A model generated the notes under the pieces. That model worked only from the letters and a program-made list of their open reading frames with translations, searched no databases and was not told where the DNA came from. 21,645 nt of DNA from Blattamonas nauphoetae (Eukaryota; Preaxostyla; Oxymonadida). Of the stretch, positions 1 through 10,094 are shown piece by piece. The DNA lies in assembly GCA_033064195.1 (NCBI GenBank), contig JARBJD010000705.1:1-21645 (forward strand). The letters run 5' to 3'. Position numbers and translations under genes: made by a program. Positions within the stretch are counted from its first letter, which is position 1; every line of letters starts with the position of its first letter.

Positions 1-267
1 AGTGGTATAAAAATGGAACCAAACCGGCATTGGTGATACTCCAAGGAGAATTGGAACGAAATCATTTTGAATCTCAGAGCCAATTGATTTTTTAATATGA
101 CTCATTCTAATTTCCATCTCACTTACTACTGAAAATATTGACATTTCAGAGTAGTCAATGTTGGCTGTAAATTCAAAAATAAAGGCGAAAAACGGACCTC
201 TTGAAAGTGTCTTTTTGAAGCAAATTTTGAGTACTTTTAGAAACAACGTCGATTTCTTTTTATTCAA

Positions 268-284
268 TTTTTAATTTGTATAAA
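268..284 (+). promoter_or_regulatory. AT-rich start-site box of gene A, copy 1
   Basis: TTTTTAATTTGTATAAA directly abuts the ATG at 285. Near-identical boxes sit at the same distance before gene B, the polymerase gene and the 8300 gene, so this is probably a core promoter/initiator. Confidence 0.6.
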
Positions 285-876
285 ATGAGCAGCGTCTTGA
301 CACCAACACAACTACTGGAAATTTTGGACAAAGAAGATTTGAAATGAAATCACCTCCAACTCTCAATCGACAAGGAACAACATATCTCACAGGAAGCACT
401 TTCGAATACTATCTCGAAGAGAAACCAGATGAAACTTATCAAGTGTACGTCAATAGTTTCGTCAAAGGATACAGACCACATCTGAATCGCCAGAAATATC
501 TTCGACCAGCAAATCGTTGTACAAAAGAGAAGCTTATTGAATCAATGAAAATGAGAATTGTGAACTCATTTCTGAATACACTCATTCAAAGTACTCCAGT
601 AACATATCGACATGAAGGAATTGAATGGATAGTAATCCCATCAAAATGGATGAAAGGATTCAGAACTCATCAGAACAAACGAAAACGATACACACAATCG
701 TTTGTTGAAAATGAATTGAAAAAGAGAATTGTGAACTCATTGGAACATACACAAAGGTACTTGAGCCATTCAAATATCGCGATTTACGAACAAAGAATGA
801 GTATTTCGTTCGATTGGATAATTGGTTGTATTTTGGAGACCGTCCTCACTTGAGAAAGTACCATGATCGGTCATGA
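285..876 (+). pseudogene. Gene A, first copy (broken)
   Basis: This is the same gene as 18217-18810, lying just inside the left end of element 1. The start follows directly on the AT-rich box at 268-284, as in the third copy. The recognisable protein has the repeated pattern of a Tyr-rich strand, a Trp turn and a 'PHL' or 'THQ' tail. It also has the linker YTQSFVENELKK, shared with gene B. This copy is broken by a few interruptions. No family with a known function is recognised. Confidence 0.7.
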
Positions 877-2070
877 AAATACTGAAAATCTATTTTGACC
901 ACAAATCAATGAAATCCAATGTGAGAACCATTTCGAAAAATTCTGAAAAAATTCTAAAATCTCGGGGACAATGTAGGTCATCGATCAAGACAACTCTGAT
1001 GAAAATCGGTTGAGAATTCGTTGAGCTACGTGCCGAACTTCGGTCGAAAAAGTGACGAAAAGTCGATGTTCGGATTTTGCTACTATGAACCGCTTTATGG
1101 CTCAAATTGTGTTCAAACACGTTCTAAAATTACGAAATTGATTTTGATAGGTGAAATTTTAGGAAAAAGCACTTTGAAAAAAGTTAGATCCGACCCCACA
1201 ACATATTTTGAAAATGACAAAATTTTTAAGGAGGAGAAAGTGACGACTCGCTCTTCTCCTACACGTCACTTTTCGCCCTCTGATGGTCTCAAAACATGTC
1301 AAATCGATAGTGGACAGGTATTCGCGTCATTCGGTTCTGACGATCCTCGACACACGATCGTTTTCACAATTTTTTGTCAATTTTCATTTCTCATTAATTT
1401 CCTTCAAACCACTTCGCAATCGTACTAAAACAACCCTTTTTTGAGAATTCTGGTTTTACATCACCTATAGTTCTCTCTGGAGGTCGGTTTTCGATCACAC
1501 CTCTGACGACACATTTGCACCAACATTTTGACACTATGGATTTTTTAATCTGAATTTCGTCACAAATCCTTCTTTCTCACGGTATGAGTAAGGTGTGCTC
1601 AAATTTTGAGGAGATTTTGTCGGATAGTTCTCCCATAAAGTCACTTTTTCATGTTTTCACTTCTCAACTTTTGACCGTTTTTGTCACTTCAAAACCGACT
1701 GTAGTCCCTTTCATTTCATCACTTTCTCTCCCCATTTCACATATGATCTCTTCACCATTCCTCTTCATTTTGCTCATATCACTTCCATTTTGTGGGCCGT
1801 TCTCACTTCACTAGCACATCATTTTAGTCAACTTTTCATCAACTTTTTCACAAAAACAGAGTAAATGAAAGCGAAACAAGCATGAATGAAGTGAGCAAGT
1901 ATGAAACTGAGAGGGAAATTGACGATCGTGAAAACGGTGTGAAATGTGGCACCAATAGTGAAAATGTCGCTTGTGTTCTCGGTTTTATGTCTTAAAAACA
2001 ACAAAAAGTGATCAAAAATGTACGTGATATGATGAAGATTACGGAAAAATTCCGAGATATGAAGTGAGCC
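877..2070. other. Non-coding TIR stretch between gene A and the MITE
   Basis: No convincing gene on the plus strand. It is collinear with 18811-20014, close at both ends and diverged between about 1150 and 1780. Its last 240 bases carry, on the minus strand, a hydrophobic reading frame that is also open in the other two TIR copies (described separately). The stretch may hold replication or packaging signals, but nothing in it proves that. Confidence 0.5.
1828..2070 (-). other. Conserved hydrophobic antisense ORF, copy 1
   Basis: The minus strand is open here and ends in VKKLMKS. The same frame is open in the copies at 16157-16438 (plus) and 19772-20014 (minus). The peptide is rich in Phe, Ile and Leu and could form one or two membrane segments. 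None of the copies has a clear ATG near the upstream end, and no AT-rich start box precedes it, so it may not be a gene. The three copies are related by descent, so the shared openness is weak evidence. Confidence 0.25.
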
Positions 2071-2078
2071 GTTGAAAG
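2071..2078 (+). repeat. 8-bp target-site duplication of the MITE, left
   Basis: GTTGAAAG, repeated at 2982-2989 and present once at the empty sites 20015-20022 and 16188-16195 (inverted). Confidence 0.85.
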
Positions 2079-2981
2079 CAAGGCAGATCCAACCACTGTC
2101 CTGACCATATTTCGTGTTTTTTCGATCGATTCTCCAAGATCTAATCTTCATCTTGTTCTTTCTAACCAAGCTCCTAAATCGTTCACAGAGATCATAAACG
2201 GCCTCTCATTGACTTACAAGGTTTGATGATCTCCATTCATTCCACCTTTCGTTTTCACTTTTTTACCTGATTTCAATCTCCGTTTGTTCGCTTCATTCAC
2301 CTTTGCCATTATGATTTTCTTCAATCACTGTCCATTTCTTCGTCACTTTTCAATTTTCATTCTTGAATTCTCTCTTTTAGAGTAAGTTTGTCAATGAGTG
2401 CTCTTCTTCGATTAAAAAACAGAAATTACATCTAAAGATCGCCAAGCGTCCTCACAAAATGGTTAGAAAGCACTCAAGAGTTTTTAAGGAGACTATGACA
2501 AATGGATGTGATCGGTCGAGATGTGGTCCAGATTGCTGAAATGTATCTGAGGATATAGACGGAAAGAAGAGTTTGATAGAACGGGATGTTATGTTGGTAA
2601 TCAGGGAAAGCGTGAGGATGGCAAGGGAAGTCATATTGAGGAGAGAGAACCGCATCAAAGATGACTTGTTGGCAATTAATGAAAAATGAGAATTTAAGAA
2701 TGAAAATTGAAAATTGAGGGAAAAATGGACAGTGATTGAAGAAAATCATAATGGCAAAGGTGAATGAAGCGAACAAACGGAGATTGAAATCAGGTAAAAA
2801 AGTGAAAACGAAAGGTGGAATGAATGGAGATCATCACACCTTGTAAGTCAATGAGAGGCCGTTTATGATCTCTGTGAACGATTTAGGAGCTTGGTTAGAA
2901 AGAACAAGATGAAGATTAGATCTTGGAGAATCGATCGAAAAAACACGAAATATGGTCAGGACAGTGGTTGGATCTGCCCTG
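2079..2981. mobile_element. hAT-like MITE, 903 bp, inserted in the Polinton TIR
   Basis: The ends are CAAGGCAGATCC and, inverted, CAGGGCAGATCC, and the inverted arms run for about 295 bp (2079-2374 and 2688-2981). It is flanked by an 8-bp direct repeat, GTTGAAAG. The other two TIR copies have the uninterrupted site once, so the insertion is recent relative to the copying of the TIR. The middle (about 2375-2687) holds no transposase; a 68-codon frame there looks like chance. An 8-bp duplication and CAGGG-like ends are typical of the hAT superfamily. The long arms make it a foldback-type non-autonomous element. Confidence 0.85.
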
Positions 2982-2989
2982 GTTGAAAG
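2982..2989 (+). repeat. 8-bp target-site duplication of the MITE, right
   Basis: GTTGAAAG, the second copy flanking the MITE; sequence then continues TGAGATCTC as in the empty site at 20023. Confidence 0.85.
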
Positions 2990-3001
2990 TGAGATCTCGG
3001 T

Positions 3002-3300
3002 AAAAGTCCGGAATCTTCACTTAACGGAAATTAGTGTGTTGTATTAGAGAAAAAGTTTAGTCGAAAGAAACATGAATGAAGTGGTTACAAACAATAAACA
3101 ACGAGAAAATGAAGACGGAAGTGAGGTCAAAAATGAGATGGTAACGAATGAGAATGAGGTGACAATTCCATCTAAAACAGTTAAAACAGAGCTGAAATAA
3201 GATGAAAATGAAGACGGCATACTGCTTTTTACATAAATGTTTCGAGATCCACAACCGATCCAAAAACCTCAAATATCTCTGCAAAAGTCCGGAATCTTCA
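3002..3300. repeat. Paired 18-bp direct repeats in the TIR
   Basis: AAAAGTCCGGAATCTTCA occurs at 3002-3019 and again at 3283-3300, 281 bp apart. The pair is kept, with small changes, in the third TIR (20034-20051 and 20314-20331) and in the inverted one. The repeats lie between the MITE site and gene B and frame the small ORF. They may be protein-binding sites or traces of an old duplication. Confidence 0.55.
3072..3200 (+). CDS. Small charged ORF in the TIR, copy 1 (42 aa)
   Basis: ATG opens a peptide starting MNEVV, followed by KQRENEDGS and, later, NENEVTI. The same peptide core is found in the inverted TIR at 15977-16105 (also 42 codons) and in the third TIR at 20103-20354 (83 codons). 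It is highly charged, mostly Glu, Asn and Lys, with no recognisable domain. No AT-rich start box precedes it, unlike the other element genes, so its expression is doubtful. It lies between the two 18-bp repeats. Confidence 0.3.
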   Translation: MNEVVTNNKQRENEDGSEVKNEMVTNENEVTIPSKTVKTELK

Positions 3301-3466
3301 AAAAACGGAGCATACCACGATGATCCTGGAGTTCAGAGGAATCTGAAACGCGAAGAATTGGAACGAAACAAGCACTCTTGAGAATTGAGTGATCGAACCC
3401 ATTGATCCTCGTTTCTGGAGAAAAATCCAAAACTGAGAAATCAACGAAAGAAAATCTAATTTTGAA

Positions 3467-3484
3467 TTTTTTAATTTGTATTAA
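3467..3484 (+). promoter_or_regulatory. AT-rich start-site box of gene B
   Basis: TTTTTTAATTTGTATTAA ends at the base before the ATG at 3485. The same box precedes the partial gene B copies at 20516 and 15691. Confidence 0.6.
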
Positions 3485-3874
3485 ATGAATCCAACTGAAA
3501 TGTACAAGGAAAGACGTCGAGTATGTTCGGAACAAGCATTAATTGAATCAATGAGAGAAGAGAACTGTACGCTGGTCTCTGAGTATGTCAGAAATAATGT
3601 GCCGGTGACGTATGTTCATGAGGGAGTTGAATGGAGAATAAAACCAAAGTTGTGGAATCAAGGAAACAGACCTCACTTAGCGAAACGTCGACACTACACT
3701 CAATCATTCGTCGAAAATGAACTGAAGAAATACAATTGTGAGCTCGTAGGTGAGTACACCAAAGTTCTGGTTCCATTCACATATCGGGAGATTGGTGGAA
3801 CTGAAGTGTTCAGAATTAGACTTGATGCATGGCTGACTGCTAAGAAAAAGCCCCATCTGAGAAAACAGAAATAA
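3485..3874 (+). CDS. Gene B, two-repeat protein of unknown function (129 aa)
   Basis: The frame opens at the ATG right after the AT-rich box and ends in TAA, 43 bp before the polymerase ATG. It looks whole. The protein has a short basic head and two copies of a unit of about 55 residues, near 17-73 and 75-127. Each unit has a helix with ENC or YNC, then TY or TYR, a Trp at 57 or 119, and a PHL tail (63-65 and the end). The linker YTQSFVENELKK is identical in gene A, so A and B are paralogues. The protein is basic, which would suit nucleic-acid binding, but that is inference. The TIR edge lies at residue 47, so the other two copies in the window hold only the first part of the gene. Confidence 0.75.
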   Translation: MNPTEMYKERRRVCSEQALIESMREENCTLVSEYVRNNVPVTYVHEGVEWRIKPKLWNQGNRPHLAKRRHYTQSFVENELKKYNCELVGEYTKVLVPFTYREIGGTEVFRIRLDAWLTAKKKPHLRKQK

Positions 3875-3900
3875 ACGCTCAACTTTTTTTATTTTCGGAT

Positions 3901-3917
3901 TTTTTAATTTGTAGTAA
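3901..3917 (+). promoter_or_regulatory. AT-rich start-site box of the polymerase gene
   Basis: TTTTTAATTTGTAGTAA ends directly at the ATG at 3918, matching the boxes of genes A and B. Confidence 0.6.
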
Positions 3918-6900
3918 ATGGCGGCGACACTGAAATTTGTCACAGACAGTATCACGAAAATTAGAACACTATTTCCAAACACCACCTTTGAATTCAAGGA
4001 TGAACATGGCTATGATCGAACATATAATCCAAACATTAGAAACTACCAACATCATCGTGCATATCTCCTGTCAATGCTCAAGAATCCAGATCTCCATTTT
4101 GAAGGAGAGATAAGGAATATTACCAACTATCAGATTGATGATTTTATTCACAAACTGGAAGAGCACAATAACAATGTAATGATGAATGAAGAAGACAGCA
4201 AAGCAAGAATGCAAATCATGAAAGCAAATCCAAGAGTGAACAAAGATGAACTGAAGAAGCAAGTGTTCAGAATGACGTGGAAATTGAAATCAATTGAAGA
4301 GAAACTGATGGATCATTGGATGAAGAATCTGTTGATCATTCAAAAGAAAAATGAACAAATGGAAAAGAGTGAAGTGCAGACCTTTGATGGATTTGAAGAA
4401 TGCATATTACTCGCTGAACCACGTGACAAAGCAGCATTCAATGAATGTCTCATGAATGCACGAAGGAAGTTCAAAAAGAATGAAGTCGAGAAGGTTGAAG
4501 ATAATGGAAAACCATATCAACTGTACTTCCACAATCATCTGAAGAACGTTGAAGAAATCACAACATTCATCAAAGCAGTGTTCGACAAAGAGAAAGACCA
4601 TCCATTCAAGATTAGTATTGACTTTGGAAAGATCATCGAGAGAAAAGACAAAGATGAGACAACTTACAATGACTTCAGACCAGAATTGGAGAACACGTCA
4701 AAGAGTTTTCCGACAGTGATCAGAAGTTCAGGAGATATTAATGAGTATTCAAAATATGCGATCAATCTGATCAAAGAATCTCAAGAGAGAACACTGATGG
4801 ATACGAAGACAATGTACATTGCATTCCACTCAATTCTTGTTGCAGTCTATCGATTCCCAGTTGCAGGAAAAGCAAATGCCATTCTCACTGAACACATCAG
4901 AACGAGAAACGTTCGGTACATCGATTCTGAGTTCAACATCTGCTTCTTTCAATCATTGTCGTTCCTCACTCTTCCTGAAGTTCCTGGTAAGAAGATATCA
5001 ATTAATATGAGAAACGTTGAAGCAAAAAGATTGTTCGCAGAATCGAAGAATCTGACCCACTTGAAGCCACATCAACTTACTGAACATTTACGAAAATATC
5101 CTGGATTTGATATCGCTTGTGATTTGGAGAAAGAAATGATTAGACACAACATCACAGTTCACATTTATGAATATGATGAAGACAAGAAGAAGTATTTCCT
5201 AAGTCAGTCGTATATCAACGAAAATGATGATGCTCGTGTTCTTCCCATCCTGATGATTCCACTTACAGCCACTCTCGTTCATGTGATGTTCATTGTTGAT
5301 CCTGAGAAAATCACTGGATATAAACTCTGTCCGTATTGTCAGTCAAGAGGATTCCAAGTCAAGGATTCTCACTTCAAGACATACTACGAGAAGCATCTCA
5401 AAGAGTGCAAAGAGCTTGATGGTAAACATGTGAAGAAGATCACTCTTGACAAAACACCAAGACCATATGTTCCACATATCCTCAACAATAGAACTTATGA
5501 ATTTCTGATGGCACACAAAAGACAAGACGAATTCAAACCAACGCAGTACTACATCACGTACGATTTCGAAACAATGGAGGATCTCATTCTTGACAATCTA
5601 TTCTCTGATGAAAATACTCAGTTGATCTCACATTTAAAACCTCTCTCTGTTGCATCAGCAATCAAAACAAAATCAGGGGTGAAGTCAATCTACTTTGATC
5701 TTCGAGATGGAAAGGACTTTGTGAAGCAATGGATCAGACAACTCTTCAAATATGCAGAGACAGTTCGAGAGAACAATCAATATGAAGATCCAGAAATTCC
5801 CTCACAAAATGAAGTCAGTGTGATTGGGTTCAACAGTTCCAGATTTGACATCAATCTCATCTTCCGTGATCTCGTTGACAAGGATTGGAAAGTGGTGAGC
5901 TTTCTTGGATCCACAACAAAGTACAAACAAGTGTTGATCAGACATGAGAGATCACAACAGGTGCTTCGATTCATGGACATGATGTCATACACAGGACCAA
6001 TGACATTGGATAATGCAGTCAAATCCTTCGGAGGAAAGACTACACTTCAGAAATCATTCTTTGCTTACGAATCCTTCGACTCATCAGACTACGACACAGT
6101 ACTGAGCAAACAAGAACCGTTCTCTAAATATGAATTCTATTCGAGTCTGAACAACAGTGAAATGTCCGACATTGATTACCAAATATATCTTGATGATTGT
6201 AACAAACAAGGATTCAAAACAGATGGGAGTATCAAGTTCTACAACATCAGAGACGTCGAATGTATGATTGCACCATTGGATAATCTCATTGATCTGAACT
6301 TCCAATACAAAGTGGATATGTTGCACAATCTTTCATTGTCAGCGAATGCTTCAGCAATCAAATATGCATGTGCCTACAAGGACTTTGATATCGATGATGA
6401 TTTCAATGAGTGACGATTCTGGACCAATCAAAATCACCAAGCAATACTGGAAGTACAAAGTGGAATGTACATTTATCAAGACCAGAAAGCTCATCGCAAT
6501 ACTGCCAACAATGTCACTGAAGCAGACTACGACTGGTTTGTTCAACAATGCAAGAGAGTGTGCTATATATGCAAGAGTCACTTCTCACAAGCAGTACGAC
6601 CTACACTGGATCGAATCGACAATTCGAAAGGACATTCAAAGAGAACGTGAAGATCTGCTGTGATTACTGCAACACCTACAAGTCAGACAAGATGAGTATC
6701 TCACAAGATTGAGAATTCAATTGAAGAAGTACTGCATCTGGAAATCACTACCAATGACTCTGACACATGAGCAGACCTACCAGAAACTGAGAGCAGCAGT
6801 TCTGGTGGATTATCGAATGTTCAGCATGACAGAACATCAAAGACGTGACTCAATCAATCACTTCACATATGAAGATGGTGTTGTCAAATCAACCGATACT

Positions 6901-8276
6901 GAACATATCATGACTCATGTCTGTGGTGTTGATTTCAATTCTCTCTATCCAAGTGCTTTTCATCAATCAAGAACAAGAACAATCCATACACGAATCACAG
7001 AATGTACATGCCAGGAAGATGTCTGAACACTGCAACTGGTGATAAGGAATGTCGCAAGATTATCGAAGACAAGAATCAGAAGACACTATTTGTTGCAGAA
7101 CTGAAAGGACACATCGACGAGAAGTACATAAATGATTTCATTAACTTCCCACCAATCTTCAGAAACATTGTGGTCAATACAACAGAAGAGAACATTGGAG
7201 AGAAGACATATTCACTGATGAAGAAGCATGGATTGAAGACTGATGACAAACAAAGAAAGCTGACCCAACTCTTGAGCACACACGATCAGTATATGTTCTT
7301 TTCGACATACTATCTGTGGTTCCTCATCGACTATTGCCACTTCATTATTGATGACATTAAGAGTGTGATGGTATTCTCGAGACATGCTGGATTTGAACCA
7401 TTTGTGACTTCCTTCATGAATGATCGAATTGAAGCAATGAAGGTTGGGAACAAAGGAAAGGAACAGTTCTGTAAAACAAACCTCAATGGAAGTTGCGGAT
7501 ATGATGGAATGAACACTGAGAAGTACAACTCAATCACAATCTGCAATGAGAAGAGAACATATCTGAAACAGATGATGAAAGGATTTGTGGCAACTAGAGA
7601 GATCAATGAGGACAACTACATCGTGATCGAAGACAGAGAGAAAGCATCGTGCAAGACATGTCTGCAAGAAGCAGTATTCACACTCGACAATGCCAAGTTC
7701 TGGTATCTGAATTTCATCTACAACTTCATGTACAAATGCCTTGACATGAACAAGATTCATTTCTGTGAGGGAGACACAGACTCTGCATATTGGGCAATTA
7801 GTGGTGATCCAAATGCTGGAATCCATCAACAATTTGAACATGTTATTGCTGACAAGGAATTCTATGATGCACACAAATATGAATGGTTTCCCAATCCTGA
7901 AAAAGGAGTTGATGATGAGAAGAAGTTGTTGGGATTTGCAATTGAAAAGGAAGGTGAACAGATGATCTGTCTTGCACCAAAGTGTTACTCTCTCGATGAG
8001 AAATGTAAGATCAAAGGAGTGTCTCTAAAGAAAACAACAATAACAAGCAACGACTATGTGAAGTGTCTCAATGGAGAAAAGACTGTGACCACAACATTGA
8101 ACTTCCAAACGAGAAGAGTTCATTCTGACGATGACACCAATGGATTTGAGATTGCGAAAATACAACAACAGAAACTCAGTCTCAGTGGAATTCATCTGAA
8201 GGCAATCGTACTTGAAAATGAATCATGTCCTCCATTCATTCATGGACTGAAAGCAACTGATTATATTATTGAATAA
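3918..8276 (+). pseudogene. Protein-primed family B DNA polymerase (pPolB) of Polinton, broken
   Basis: This enzyme would copy the element from a protein primer. The start follows the AT-rich box and the gene ends in TAA. From the N-terminus: a charged region; a possible OTU-like cysteine-protease fold, with Cys near residue 342 in NICFFQSL and His near 455 in LVHVMFI; a CPYC...H...H...C zinc motif at about 471-497; and a 3'-5' exonuclease with YDFETME (Asp549, Glu551), FNSSRFD (Asp644) and YNIRD (Asp779). An HNH-like motif, CYIC followed by TLDRIDNSKGH, lies near 6570-6640. The polymerase core has motif A (DFNSLYPS, 6931), a motif B-like KTNLNGSCGYDG (about 7473) and motif C (GDTDS, 7770), followed by a KIKGV motif near 8010. 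The family assignment is firm. The copy is broken, with about three interruptions. Confidence 0.9.
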
Positions 8277-8284
8277 ACACAAAC

Positions 8285-8299
8285 TTTATTTTTGTATAA
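8285..8299 (+). promoter_or_regulatory. AT-rich start-site box before the 8300 gene region
   Basis: TTTATTTTTGTATAA abuts the ATG at 8300 and begins 8 bp after the polymerase stop codon. The box implies that the following region was a separate gene. Confidence 0.5.
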
Positions 8300-8800
8300 A
8301 TGAATACACGACAGATCAAAGCATTTTAGTGAATAGGCTACTGAATTGCACACAACACTCTCAAAAAATATTCAATGTCAAGTTCAATAGAACCAACACA
8401 TTACCAGTATATGACGTCTATGATTCATGGAAATGTAGCAAACGACGAAACATACTTCGAGGATTGGTTCAATGGAGGTTCTCTCAAGTTAACTCTCTCA
8501 GTTGGAACAAAAGTAGTCTCACAATTTCTGATTGAATTCTTGGGAAAACGGTTTAGTGATTGGAGATGTGAAAAGCATACAAGATGTATAAAGAATATCA
8601 TCGAAAGTACAATCAACAAGTGACACCAATTCTCTCACCAAGAGTTCGAAGGCCTGCAGAGGCAAGACCAATACCAATTCCAGTGCACAGACCAATAGCA
8701 ATAGAACCACCTGAATATCTAATTATTCCTGGACTGAAGAGAAACTTGAAATCAATGGGGTTTGAATATGAATATCCAATGAAGGAGAGGAAGTTCGAAG

Positions 8801-8831
<31 letters not shown>

Positions 8832-8883
8832 AGATGATGATGAAGATGATGATGACATTATACCAATTTCACAGATGAGCTAG
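8300..8883 (+). pseudogene. Element gene region of unknown function, Asp-rich tail (broken)
   Basis: The region starts at an ATG directly after an AT-rich box. Readable parts include a stretch with ETYFEDWFNGG near 8440-8475 and a final part rich in Pro and Arg. That part has PIPIPVHRPIAIEPPEY and ends in a run of about 20 Asp and Glu residues before the stop at 8881-8883. It appears broken, with a couple of interruptions, and may be one gene or two. I do not recognise the family. Small acidic-tailed proteins occur in many DNA viruses, but no specific role can be given. Confidence 0.5.
8802..8854 (+). repeat. GAT/GAA trinucleotide repeat (poly-Asp tract)
   Basis: About 17 tandem GAT codons with occasional GAA or GAG encode the acidic tail of the preceding frame. 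On the other strand it reads as a meaningless serine run. Confidence 0.85.
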
Positions 8884-10094
8884 TTTTGTACAGAATGAAC
8901 ACCCTCATTTTATTGTTGCAAAGCATTTCTTTCATTATATTCAAGCAGTTTTGTGGGGCAAAACCTTATCTCTTCATCAGATCACATTTTGCGTTGATCC
9001 GACCCATCTTTTCTTTTTCTTCCTCCATTCTCTCAATATCCGTTCTTATGTCTTCTGACCGTTCTCATTCGGATGTATTAGCCTCTTTCCGCCACTAGTT
9101 CCTCAAAGACGCGATATCATCAAACAATCCCTCTTTCAGATTGTCAAACCAACTTCTCACGATCAACCGATGAAACCTGCAATCTGTCTGATATTTTGGA
9201 TATATTGTTAATATTTCTTTCAAATCCATTGCCAGTCTCTTCTATTCATCTGTCCATCTCTCAAATGTCTCGATCGTTGTCACCGTGGAAACCACTCTTG
9301 TTGTCAGGACGAGATCAGACTTTTGCCCTTCACGAGTCAAAATCTCTCGCATGTTTTGTCTTTTCCCAGATTTTTGCGAAGAAACAAAGAATATTTCTTT
9401 GTTCATGTTCTTTGCCGATTCACATCTTCAGGTTCGCATTTTCTCCATTTACCATGATTGTAATGTTTCATTGTCATCTCAGTGGCTTTTACGATCATCA
9501 GTCACATAGGACAAACATAGTCAACTACACATTGTTCGAGTTACTCTTTGGGATGATGAACCAGATTTCGATCGACCAGATCTCACTGTTATGAAACGAA
9601 GGGAAGAGCTGATCCAACGTATCATGACTATGGGGTATTGGATATAGACTACATCCTTTCTGGAGCCAGATTATTCCGCTATCATGATGGAGGACGAGTC
9701 TGGAGATCAGGATAAAGAAAGCCAAGAAGGACTTCAAGACAACAGAACGAACACGAAAAGCATGAAAAAGATGTCTAGCACTTCAACGAAACAACTGGAA
9801 ACATCATTCTGCACAGCTGACATTCGATTAGCATTGCCGATGAATACAAATGAACCCATGCTCATCCAGTGGAAATGGAGGAGATATTTCAGTTGCACAG
9901 ACAACAGAAACCTATACAGATGATTCTATCACACCGTTTGCTGGATGTTATGCAGTGATTGGGGAATAATCGTTGTTGATCTACCAAACCAAACATTCCA
10001 GCGAGGAAGGCGGAACATGGCGAATGGGAATGAGAAAGTGAAAGGAACAGGAAAACGGACAGTCGAGCGAGTCTGAGCGTCAATTGAGACGTCG
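8884..10094. other. About 1.2 kb without a recognised gene
   Basis: No frame here is convincing. A 39-codon open stretch near 9530-9650 (contains TLWDDEPDFDRPD) and a hydrophilic frame at 9684-9923 could be relics of coding sequence, but they match nothing I know. Base composition is AT-rich up to about 9.9 kb and becomes GC-richer after that. One copy of a 16-bp inverted repeat lies at 8954-8969. Confidence 0.4.
8954..8969 (+). repeat. 16-bp inverted repeat flanking the host-like stretch, left
   Basis: TGGGGCAAAACCTTAT, whose perfect inverse is at 13801-13816. The pair encloses the GC-rich stretch. No target duplication is visible, so it may be chance or a remnant of a mobile unit. Confidence 0.4.

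Larger units (their letters stand above)
1..3626 (+). repeat. Left terminal inverted repeat of element 1 (T1)
   Basis: This repeat is collinear with 17919-20656 (direct) and with 15551-17918 (inverted). Without the 903-bp MITE and its 8-bp duplication it is about 2715 bp, close to the 2738 bp of the copy at 17919. It contains gene A, about 2.2 kb of poorly coding DNA including the MITE, a small conserved ORF and the first 47 codons of gene B. Similarity to the other copies is high at both ends and weaker between about 1150 and 1780. The inner edge falls within gene B, at the codons for VHEG. Confidence 0.8.

Noticed and set aside
2452-2776. A transposase or other gene inside the MITE
   Set aside because: Only short minus-strand frames without motifs, partly running into the inverted arm.
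3918-8302. Reassigned stop codons (TAA/TAG as Gln), as in some oxymonads and ciliates
   Set aside because: TAA ends the polymerase gene and gene B just before the next start box, and TGA ends gene A and the S74 gene, so TAA and TGA both act as stops.
8613-8858. Poly-serine protein on the minus strand
   Set aside because: It is the antisense reading of the GAT repeat that encodes the acidic tail.
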